A stretch of 64,000 nucleotides of DNA, taken from NCBI GenBank assembly GCA_030789695.1, contig CM061134.1, positions 60,147,334 to 60,211,333 on the forward strand, given 5' to 3'. Made by a program: the position numbers and the translations under genes. Below are positions 11,101 to 23,100 of the stretch, piece by piece. A model generated the notes under the pieces. It saw only the letters and a list, made by a program, of their open reading frames with translations. It did no database searches and had not been told where the DNA came from. Source of the stretch: Scilla litardierei (taxonomy: Eukaryota; Streptophyta; Magnoliopsida; Asparagales; Asparagaceae). Each line of letters opens with the position of its first letter. Positions within the stretch are counted from its first letter, which is position 1.

Positions 11101-14100
11101 AATCAATCCACTCCTTGGATCTTATCGTCGCCATGGATCTACTCGCTCTGATACCAATTTGATGTGATCTAGGCTTTTATGGAATAAAGAGGGATTTTTA
11201 TAGGAAAGGTTGGATTTTTGTGGGTGTAAAGAGAATAAAAATAGGATTTTTCTTTATATTTCAGATCTGAAAATAGAAAGATAAATACCTCAATTCGAGA
11301 AGAGGCAAACCCTAACTTTGATTCAAGAACTAAGCATAAATCTCCAACTAAAATCCTAAGACAAATTAACTAGGAAATTAACTAAGAAATAATTTAAAGG
11401 GGTTTTCTCTCAAATCTCGCATACCCCAATTAGGGCCGGCTCTAGGCTATAAATAGAGAATTACAGAATTTGTCAATTTCCCAAGATGCCCCTGGGGCTA
11501 AATTCCAAGCTGCATCAATCTATAAGTGCCGAAGTTAAATTAACTTTAGAACAAACCAAAATTAAGCAGCATACATTCCTTGTCTCTAGAGGTAGACATC
11601 ATATGAGCACTTTTTGTAACTCTGTCTTCCTTGCTCAAGCCTTTTCTCTTCCTGAACACAGTGCGAGATGAGCTCATTCAGAGACCAAGTCTCTTTCTGG
11701 TAATTGTAGCTCACCTTGAACTGGTTAAACTGAGTAGGAAGAGATATCAGAACCAAATGCACTAGCAAGTCCTCAGAGAATTCAAGCTTAAGTGCTTTCA
11801 ACTTAGAAGCAATGTGATACATTTCCATAATGTACCCCATGATGTTCCTCTTACCATTATACTTCTTTGAAATTAGATTTGTCAAGAGTGTACCAATTTC
11901 AGCCTTTTCATTCTTGACAAATCTCTTTTCAATATCAGAAAGGAACCATTTAGCTGTAGTAACTTTATCGGATATTGTGCCCATGAATGCTTCTACAATG
12001 GCCTTCTTTATAATCATCATGCACATGTGATTAAAACTCTCCCACCTTTCCAACTCCCTCTTTTCAGCAGAACTGGAATGAAATTGATGCTCCCATTAAT
12101 ATTTTCAGGAGTTAAAGCTAAAAAGGAGAACAACAAATATACCATAAGCTCACATAAGTAAACAGAGAATCTACAATAAATTCAAATTTAAATGCAAATC
12201 ACATCTCTCAAGATACCAGGCACTCCATTAATATTTATCTTTGACCAACATATTAACTTGTAATTGATATCTTGGTGTAATAATCAAACACTGATAATAA
12301 GTAACATGTCAAATAATAAACATTCCTTTGGGCTGATTTATAATTTACACGTAAACCCGAATAATTATCACGCGTTTATTACCACAGAAACACATATAAT
12401 TATGTCGAACAATTAACTTCCTTTGAGCCGATAAATATTCACATAAAAATATGCACAAAACCTTTTATATTTCGAAATATAATTAATTTCCACAAGAGAG
12501 CCCACTTTGGTGGGTTGTTTCAATCAACTTACTTCAATATACTTATTTAACCATGCAAAATTTGAATTTATATTATAGCATCATTAAATCGAAAAATTAA
12601 TCCTTAAAGGGAAATATGCACAACGCCTTTTATTTCCTCCATTATTGAATTTAAATCCATATTTTTGGCAAAGTATGTAGATATAAAAATAATCTCCACA
12701 ATAGAGCCCACTTTGGTGGGATTTTGTTTTAATTAAATTTATTTGGAAACATATAACCAAATATGCCCAAAATTTGAATTTGAATTTAAATTAAACTAAA
12801 CTTAACACACACAAAAGTGTCTACATGAAATATATATAAGACCATTTATTTCCTCTTTTAATTAGTTTAAATCCAAAGTTTAGGAAAAAATTTCATACAA
12901 AAGTATGTCTGTAGCCTTTTATATATCGAAATAACAATAATCTCTAGGATAAATCCCACTTTGATGGGGGTTTTGTTTTAAATAGTTATTTCGAAATATA
13001 TATTGTACTATGCCCAAAAATGAATTTAAATCAAAGCAGAATTTTAACACAAAAATGCCTAAAGGAAATATATATAAATTGACCTTTTAATTTCTTTTGC
13101 ATCCGTGTTAAAATAACTCAAAACAAGCCCATAAAAACTTCAAAAAAGAACCAAAGGCCCAAAAACTAGCCCATTGGATCAGCCCCTCTTCCATTTTAAA
13201 AAATATATCCCCTTTTTTAATAATAAGAATCCTTCAGCACGCGGGCTGAAACCCGTGAGCCCTCTTTTAAAAATAATTTTTTTACTAAAATGGCATGTGG
13301 GCCAGCCTGTGAGGGGCCGGCCCACGAGGCTGTGTTGTGATCGCGTGGAGGGAAATTGGAGTTAGGGTTTTCTATGTGGGGGCGGCGACAGTGGCAGCCG
13401 TTGTCGTTTCCCTTTTACCGTCGTGGGCGACCGACGGCCGCCCCTCCACTTTTAAAAAAACTGGAACCCTAGATGGGGTGGCGGCGACTGTGGCAGCCGC
13501 CCCCTTCCCCTTCAACCTCCCCGACAACACCGGGGCTGTGGGGCCGGTGTCGATGGCCGCCTCCCCTCTGGGGTGTCCGATGGCCATCAGCCGCTGCACC
13601 CTCAATGAAAACCCTTTTTTTAATAATGGGAAAAAACTTGAAAACCCCTAGGGGTTTGTCAGCTGTTGTGGCCGCCGCCACCCTCGGGCCTGTCAAGCTG
13701 TAGGGGCCGTCGACCGCCCCTCTAAGGCACCAATTTTTTTATTTTGGAAAAAATTAACTCAAAAAACCAAAGATGCGATTTTTCATGCGTAAAATTCCAC
13801 AAAAAATCCGGAAAAATAAACGATCTTGCAGATGTAACATGAAGATGCTCTGATACCACTTGTTTGGTGCTATTTCTAGATTAATATTACACAAAACCAT
13901 GCTAAATAATCTAAATATATTCATGTCAGATCTACGAGAAGATTAAACTGAATCTAAAGGCGGAAGCATACCTGAATCCATAACGACTGAAATTGAAGAT
14001 CTGTGTGGTTAGCCTTCCATATCTACACGAATCCCCGTGAGAAATCATTTAGCTTTCTCTGGCTCTAATCTATCGACGGTATGTAGAAAAGATGATTCTT

Positions 14101-17100
14101 CGTTCGTGTGATCTGGGGACCATGACCACGTATATATATATATATATATATATATAGGCAAAACCTAAAGCCTATTGGGATTCGGGTTGAGCCCATCATT
14201 AAACCAGAAAGCTCATAGTCTCTACGCATTAAATGCACACACCCTAGACAATACATTAAAGCCAACTAAACTTATTAGATCACTTTATTGGGCTTAACTT
14301 AATTTGACATCCCTCATTATATTATTTTACACTTAAGCCCAACGTTGGATTAACGATCCAACAACTAACATATAGCCTCACCTAAAGATCCCAATTCAAA
14401 GTTGTTACCAGATCAAGACGAGTTCATAATGGATCTAGGATGGTACAGAAGATCAGTTGTAAAGCTAAACTACATCAATGTGATAAGATCAAACAATGCA
14501 TATCCAGTGAAAGTAATCAGTTAGGATATGTTAGTACCTCAGACATATCATTGGGAGTTAATGCTTACGATTCGTTGCTAATTGAAGAATGCAGAAGATT
14601 AGTTGTAAATCTAAACTACCTCAATGTGATAAGATCGAACAATGCATATCTAGTGAAAGTAATCAGTTAGGAAATGTTAGTACCTCAGACATATCATTGG
14701 GAGTTAATGCTTACGATTCTTTGCTAATTGAAGACTGCACCAAGGAGAATACTACTTTACTCGAATTATGGCCACAATAAGGGAGTTGCCACAATAAGGG
14801 AGTTGCATTTTCACACGCTGATGGAGCCAGATCGCACATTGATAAAAGGACCCCATGATATTATCTTCATTTAAGGTAACATAATCTATTGAAAGAGGTG
14901 TTGAGATATTGAGTCTTACCCCCACATGGTTTTGATGATGCACAACAGCTAGTGCATCTAACATCTTTTGGATGCAAGAGCTTAAGGAATCATATTATAG
15001 CACTCAAGAGACTAGGTGATGAGCACACAGGGTCATGGACTAAAATGGAGCTAAACAGGGGCATGAAGACGAAAGAATGCATCACTTTGGTCTTCCATGT
15101 AATACCTTTGGTGAAGTATTTTTATTTATTTTTGTCTAGCATGTTAAAACCTTGTTTAGAAGCTCTCACACACTTAGGATCACCATAAAATGATTTTAAA
15201 TGTTTTAAAAATATTTTGAAATGATTTCATGAAGTTTTCAATGTTTAAAACTCTTATATCAAAATAAGGGTCTACTTTATAATAATAGTCGACTATTTTG
15301 AATAGTAGAAGAGCTTTGCTCTTTGGACCCCAAAAGAGTCGACTGGGGTTCAACTGGGAGTCAACTGTAGTATATTGGGAAGTCAACTATCAATTGTATG
15401 GAGGTCGACTACTTTGACTTAACGATATATTTTCAGATTTTTAAGATCTTATTTTTTAATTGTTTGAAGTGCAATTTTGGGATAAATTTACAACGGTTTT
15501 TACACCCCTATTTAAGATGAGTTGTTGATGTGGCTTTTATGCCAAGATTTATGAGTATAAATTGAGTTTTAAATGGTTTTATTAAGTTCTTTCAAAAGCA
15601 CGAGAAATCTCTCTTGGCCCTGGAAATCTCGAGTTGATGTGGCTTTTATGCCAAGATTTATGAGTAGTAATTGAGTTTTAAAAGGTTTTATTAAGTTCTT
15701 TCAAAAGCCCTGGAAATCTCTCTTGGCCCTGGAAATCTCTCTTGGCCTATATTTTGATATTTTTCAAAAATCTTTTTAGGCCAAATTCTCGATCTCCCAA
15801 AAACTTTACTTTCTTCATTTTTGGAAATCATTATAGCCAACACACACTCAACAAACTTCAAAGCAAGCCTATAGGAAAAGTGCAAGTCTTCATCAAAAGA
15901 GTAAGTAGAAAATCATCAAAGTGTTAAGACGGTAAATTTTATTTTCTTAAAAAGAAATTGTTTGTAAGCAAGACCTCTTGGAAAGAGGCAATTGTAATTA
16001 TTTGAGAAATAGTGAATTGAGCTGAGTAGAACTTGGGTGGCTGGAGTAGGATACAGTGGCCAAGTAGGACTTGTATATCTGAACTAGGGAATTTATTTTT
16101 GTTTCTGTTTTGTTTATTCATTGGAAAGCAGTAAAGAATCCGCAACCTCACACAGCTGGAGGGGTGGGTCGCGGAAACACGAGGACTTCCCAAAAGGTCA
16201 CCCATCCTGGTACTGCTCTTGCCCCCGAATGCTTAACTCGTGTATGTGTTTGATTCACTTTTCTGTGTTGCAACTATTTTTATCTCTTGCTTCTATGTTG
16301 CAACTATTTTTATCTCTTGCTTCTATGTTGCAACTATTTTTATCTCTTGCTTCTTCATTCCACTGCATACTCTTTTAGCTTGAGATATTTGTTAATTAAG
16401 TTTAAATTGAGTAACATCAATTGTAAACTTAGGTAGACTTTTAGAGAGAATTTTTAATATTTCTTTAGGCACTAATCACCCCCTCTAGTGTTTATTTGTC
16501 ATCCGCTGGGGCCCAACAAACGGTATCTGAGCCAAGTTCTTGGATGGCATCAACAAGCAACAACAATGACATCTATCCCGAAAGAAAATTAACCAATCAT
16601 CCACCTCTACTCAACGGAACCAACTATGACACATGGAAGAATCGGATTCGCGTCTACTTTAGGTCCATCTCATACGACATGAGGACAATGGTGGAAAAAG
16701 AGTATGTAGAACTATCAAAGCCCCCAAATGAATGGACCAAGGCCGAGAAAGATAGAGATGCATTGAGCTTCAAGACGATGAACACTCTTCTATGCTCACT
16801 CAACATGGAAGCTAACCGAGTAGCATGTGAAATCTTCGCTCACGAAATTTGGAAAATTATTGAGTTAACGCACGAAGGTAACTCCAAAGTTAAATCATCT
16901 AAAATTGCTCTCAATGTCAATAGGTACAAGAACTTTGAGATGAAGCCAGGAAAGTCAATTTCAGAGATGTTCACTTGCTTCACCGACATAATTAACACTA
17001 TTGCAAGTCTTGGCAAGAATTAAACCAAAGAGGATCACGTGAACAAGATCCTTGAGTGTCTCACACCGGAGTGGAAGAAAAGCCTCCACTATAGAAGAAT

Positions 17101-20100
17101 GGAATAACACATCAAAGTTCACCGTGGAGGAGTTGATTGCCAACCTCACCGCTTATAAGAACCATCACCAACAAAGGAAAGATAAGGAGGCTGCTAAGAA
17201 GAAGAAGACCCTAGCTCTCAAAGTTGCATCCGAAATGGAGAAATTCGAAGATGAGATCGAGGAGCAACTTGCTCTCATTTCCAAGGGCTTCAAAAAATCC
17301 TAAGGGCGCGTAAGTCTCGAAACTCACACAGATTATCTAATGAACCTATTTGTTTTGAGTGCAAGAAGTCAGTGCATTTAACCCACGTGCCAAAAGAAGA
17401 GGAAAGGACAAGGAGTTGAAGAAGACAAAGAGAAGCTTTTAATGCATAGGATAGGAGTCCCAGGAAAATGAATGTATCATCATCATCATCTTCTTCTTCT
17501 TCCGAAAGTGAAAAGGAAGAGAATGCATATATGTGCTTCATAGCCAAAACCGATAATGAGGTAAATTACTATAACTCACGCTCTAGTGATAATTCTTTTA
17601 GTGATTATAAGTGTGATTGGGAGTGTGAGTATCACAAACTTTATGCCGAGTAAGAGAGTAAAGTAAGAGTTCTTCTTACTCTTAAGAAAAAGCATAAAGA
17701 ATGTAATACTAGTTCTTCTAAGCTTGATTTAGAAAAGATTAGGGTGGAAAATGAAAAATTGGCAAGAATTAGATGAATTGAATAGGAAGCTTAGTTTAGA
17801 GTACAAAGATCTTAGTGATAGATTTAGTGACCTAGAAAACACATTGACCGCCATTAGGGTTAAACATGATGATTTGTGTAGGAATGTGGCTGGATTTAAC
17901 AAGGGTAAAGAAAAAATAGATGACCTAATTAATTAGCTCACAACTACCCTCTAGTAACAAGCATGACCTAGAATATAAGACAATTCAAAATGCTAAGATT
18001 ATTCATCATCCTAGGGTTTGTAAAACCAAAAATGTATTCATTAAAGTTTGGACAACCAAGAGAGGAACCATCCAAATGAAGGATGAATATATTTATGGAT
18101 TTATGCACAATGTTCATTATAGTAGTGATTATAGATTTTCATATGATAGGAAATCTAAACCCAATTCGGTTTGGTTCCCTAATTTTTTATCACTAACCCC
18201 ATGGACTTAAAAGAAACGAGTACCAAAATTTCATCAGGTATTCAAGTATACTTCGGGAGTAAAAAAGGATTGCTTGCTTGCTTTGCCTCCAAATAAAAAT
18301 GTGAAATTTGCATTTTTGCAGTGGGAGCTATTGCTAAATACTTTTGCAAAATTATGTTTCATGTATTCTCATTTTGAGATATTAAGTCATATTTCTTATG
18401 CATACATTTAGGGAGAGTTTTGAATATGGGAGAGAATTTTTAAAAGATAATATGCTTTTCAAAAAGGGAGAGAGATCACTTTACTTATAGAATATCTTTT
18501 TATTGATAACAAAAGGGAGAGATATTAGATGACATTCATATGTTTGCACAAGTATTTTTAGTATTATGCATGCATTGTTTGTCATCATCAAAAGGTGTGA
18601 GAATATTGAGATATTGAGTCTAACCCTACGTGGTATTGATGATGTACAAAAACTAGTGCATCTAACATCTTTTGGGTGCAATAGCTTAAGGAATCATATT
18701 AAAGCACTCAAGGGACTAGGTGATGAGCACAAGGCCATGGACCAAAATGGAGGTAAACATGCGCATGAAGATTGAAGAATGCATCACATTGGTCTTCCAT
18801 TTAATAACTTTAGTGATGTGTTTTTATTTATTTTTGTCTAGCATGTTAAAGCCTCGTTTAGAAGTGCACATACACTTAGGATCACCATAAAAATGATTAA
18901 AATGTTTTAATACTATTTTGAAATGATTTCATGAAGTTTTCAAAGCTTAAAACACATATATCAGAATAAGGGTCGACTACTTTATGATAATAGTCAACTA
19001 TTTTGAATGGGAGAAGAGCTTTGCTCTCTAGACCCCAAAAGAGTATACCGCAGTTCAACTGGGAGTCGACCGTAGTACATTGGGGAGTCGACTACCAGTT
19101 GTATAGCAGTCGACTACTTTGACTTGACTACATATTTCCACATTTTTGGGATCTTATTTTTTTAACAGTTTGAAAGGCATTTTGGGATAAATTTATAACG
19201 GTTTTTTACACCCCTATTTAAGCTGAGTTGCTGGGGCTTTTATGCCAAGATTTATGAGAATTAATTGAGTTTTAAAAGGTTTTATTAAGTTCTTTCAAAA
19301 GCCCTATATATCTATCTTGACAAATGTTTTGATATTTTTCTAAAATCTCTTTAGGCCACATTCTTGATCTCCCAAAAGCTTTACTTTCTTTATTTTTGGA
19401 GATCATCATTATAGCCAACACACACTCAACAAGCTTCAAAGTAAGTCTATAGTAAAAGTGTAAGTCTTCATCAAAAGAGTAAGTATAAAATCCTTAAAGT
19501 ATTGCGGTGGTAAATTTTATTTTCTTGAGAATAAATTGGTTGTAAGAAAAACCTCTTGGGAAAAAGCAATTATAATTGTTACGGCCTTATGGTCGGCCCA
19601 TGTAATTGAGGCCCACATACACTGGAAACCCAAGCGAACAGCTCTCCGACCACCCGGAAGGTGTACTAGCCCGAACGGAAGATCGCCTCTATACAGGGAA
19701 GCTTGCCTCGCTGTACGACAAGCTCGCCCCCAAGTCAACTGAGGAAGCTTTCCTTGCCGATCAATATGCTCGCCATGCCAGGAAGAAGCTCGCCTACTCT
19801 CCAACAGGAAGCACGGTCAGACAGTCCGAATGCGCCGAGCTTGGTCGTCGAGTTTGACTCTCCCCGAGGGCCGCCTTGCAAAAATATCTCTGACAGGGTG
19901 ACGTAAGGCCACCTATCCACCATTAATGCCAGAGGTTACGGGCGAGAACTGATGGACGTCCCTCGCGTCTCATTAATGTGTCTGACACCATCTGACACCC
20001 ATTAATGCATAAAATATCTCTGACATGCCCCGCCGACCTATTACTTCTCCTCCAACTAAGCAGACTCGACAGCTGATGGAACGGTGAGCAACCGACTCTC

Positions 20101-23100
20101 AGCCCTATAAATACCCCCTACTGCCTCGACAGAATGGGTTAGTCAGCTAAAATCTCCAACTCTTTCCCAATATTCAAGGTCAGATATCTCCCATATATAT
20201 GTGCCTTCCTCATAAGCTCGCCACGATTCGCCGATCTACCTTAAGATCGTCAAGCGTGTCAGACACACTTATTTCAAGGCACCCACTGACTTAAGCATCG
20301 AAGAGGTTATTGGCTGATAGCCAGCCCCGCTTTTTGAGGAGTTGCTATTGTCGCATGAAGCTCGCCTCGGCTACCAAGAGACGGCGATCTCGGACGACCT
20401 TCAGACGACCTTGGATCATTCACCCCCGAAGTGAATTCCGAGTCGTGTTAGCCCGCTATCAACCCAATACTTGTAATCATTGTACATGTGATTCCCATTA
20501 ACTACAAATATCATTAATAGGCGGACTTGACCCGCAGCCGTAATTATTTGAAAAATAGTGAATTGATCCAAGCTATACTCAGGTGGCTGGAGTATGATAG
20601 AGTGGCCAAGTGGGACTTGGCATCCAAACCGGAGTATTTAGTCGTAATTGCGTTTGATTCACTTTTCTGTGTTACAACTAGTTTTAACTCTTGCTTCTTC
20701 ATTCCGTTGCATACTCTTATAGTTTGAGATATTTGTTAATTAAGTTTAAATTGAGTAACATCGATTGTAAACTTTGATAGACTTTTAGAGGGAATTTTTA
20801 ATATTTATTTGGACACTAATCATCCTCCTTTAGTGTCTAGTTGTCATCCGCAGGGTCCCAACAAGAGGAAGGTGCAATGTATTAATCTAGTGCAGAATCA
20901 ATGTTTCAAGTTATGACAAATGTCACTTGTGAGTTAATGTGAGAGACTTGTTGAAAAGTTGCAATTTCCAGCTCCTCTGTCCTTGTGGTTGTATTGTGAT
21001 AACATGGCTACTATCCACATTACAGATAACCTTATTTTCTATGAGCACGAAATATATCAAGGTCAATTATTATCTAATTCAAGAGAAAATTGTTACCAAG
21101 ATTTTAAAGACTCATCATGTGCCCCAGAACATCAGCTGGCAGACTTGTTCGCAAAACTATTTAGTGGTTGCTAGATCCATTTTATTTATGACAAGCTGTG
21201 TATGTATGATACATATGCTTCAGTTTGAGGTAAAATGTAGAATACCGTTTATGTATATATAGAATGGTGTTTATGTAATGTTGTAAAATCCCTTCTCTAT
21301 AAATAAGAATAAATCGGGTAGAGAGCAACTAACAATCAGGTAGAGAGCAACTAGCTCTCTAAACTTTCTTCCACACACACTAACATTTTCAACAATCAAA
21401 CATATTTCTTGACACTTTGAGCCTTCAACTAGTTTTATTGATACTTACCTTATTGACATTGCCGCCTCACAATCACGATGGATTCCCTAAGTTAAAAGGG
21501 AGTTTGTGTAAAAATATAAAATCTCTTCTTTATAAATAAAAATAAACAACAGCTAGATAGTTACTAATTCCCTAACCTTTCTTCCATAAACGCTAATGTT
21601 TTCAACAATTAAACGTGTATCTTGACATTTATCATTTTCAACCAGCTTTTTTGATACTTGCTTTGTTGACATTACTGCATCATGATCACGACAGCTCCAA
21701 GTCCCGTGATGCCAGATGTGAATTCGCAACATAACAACTAGAGAGAGAATCTAAGAAGAGAAATCTTGATGTAGAGAGCCAATGGTTGCTCTTTATGTAG
21801 GCTCACAAAGCCTATAACTTCTAGCCAGATAATAAATAAAAAGATGACCATCGGATCTAAATCATACGACCAACAAAGGCGCACTAACCAAAACCCTTAA
21901 ATGCCTAGCCACCTAAGTTGCCTGGGTGGCAAGGGTTGTTAAGTTGGCAAAACTTACCGACCTAGTGTTATAAGGCCAAAGCCCATTTAGCTTGCAGCCA
22001 AGCGAGTCCCATCAATAATCTAACAGGATTCATGTGACGCCTTTGGTGGTTCGCACTCTCCTTTACATCGATATAAAGTTAGTGCAGACTCCACTCGTGA
22101 TGAAGATGTAAGAAGTAGGACAAAACAACAATCAAATGTGACGATAAGAACACAAACAAGATGAAAGGAAACAAACAATTTGACAAGGCCAATTTGCATT
22201 GTAGATCAAAGGTGACACAACTTTGAAGGAGAGAGACCCAACACCATCTGAGCCAAAGAAGAATTGTAGAGAGTAAAACCCAACACCAAAAGAAGGGTGA
22301 GACATCTATACTACAATGGTGACGAAACAAAGGGCTATTGAGAATGATAACCCTAACCCTAGACAGAAGATATTGCAACCCATCATAAGAAGCAGAAAAA
22401 AACTACTATTAAGATGAGCAACGGTATGGGGATGATGCGATCATTACTTATGAGTGGAGGCGGCGGCGCAAGCATGAGGTTCACGAGCCACGAAGCCCGA
22501 GTTAAACTGCTATGCGCACTACAAGTCAGTCCAGATTTATTTTATGCACTATGGTGTGGGAATAAAAGAGGCCAGCCGGCCCTAGTTTTGCTAATCGATA
22601 TTTTGAGTGATTGTTTTCTACCATTTTTCCTAGAGAGAGATCTAGAAGTGATTTAGGCTTTTTCCTTGCAAAAAGTTAGGAGAGGTGAATCTACTCTAAA
22701 AAGAGATCCATTTATCTTATTATTGCCTTTGAGTGGTTTATATAATAAAAATCTCATTTTTATCCAATTGTGTGCCATATTTCGTATCAAATTGGTATCA
22801 AAGCATCAAGATCCGATGGCAAACACCAGATCCAAGACGCTCGAGAAAAGGCTTGATGCGGAGATCGCGGAGAGGAAGAAGGAATCAGAAGATCGCAAGG
22901 ATCTGGGCGATTTGAAGGCGTCGTTAGAGAAGAAGATCGATAAGAGCGCCACCACCACCACCATCTTTGCAGCGATCATGAAGAGGCTTGACCAACTAGA
23001 TGCTACATTAGATCCGGGAGTGAAAGCTAAGGCAAAATCAGATCTGGATCCACACTCAGATCTGGTGATGAAGACAGAGACTTTGCAAAAAGGAAAGGAG

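Larger units (their letters stand above)
8787..11517 (-). mobile_element. Non-autonomous gypsy element with both LTRs and gag but no pol core
   Basis: LTRs are 8787-9147 (3') and 11160-11517 (5'). On the minus strand both begin TGATGCAGC and end at ATCA. Flanking 5-mers GTCTA and ATCTA match at 4 of 5 positions. The primer site is at 11145-11156. The 2-kb interior has gag from 11134 leftward, then about 9250-9150 carries [11 protein letters not shown], the usual extreme C-terminal tail of gypsy pol. Protease, reverse transcriptase, RNase H and integrase are absent, so it could only move using enzymes supplied in trans. The two LTRs differ by several percent by eye. Confidence 0.82.
14899..20863 (+). 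mobile_element. Sirevirus-like copia element, gag-only, with perfect target duplication
   Basis: The 5' LTR is 14899-16518 and the 3' LTR 18596-20863 (interrupted). AGAGG at 14894-14898 and 20864-20868 is a perfect 5-bp target duplication. A primer-like site (CGGTATCTGAGCC, 16521-16533) and a polypurine/TCATCATCAAAAGG signal before the 3' LTR fit the Sirevirus pattern. The 2-kb interior encodes only a broken gag, with no protease, integrase or reverse transcriptase, so it is non-autonomous. It sits inside a copia RNase H remnant. Confidence 0.85.

Noticed and set aside
13337..13703. Overlapping frames on both strands in the copia leader
   Set aside because: They are low-complexity and GC-rich, with no start context or domain; the region lies between primer site and gag.
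22079..22378. A hydrophobic 99-codon minus-strand frame, looked like a membrane peptide
   Set aside because: Composition is that of translated AT/GT-rich DNA in LTR debris; there is no homologue pattern.
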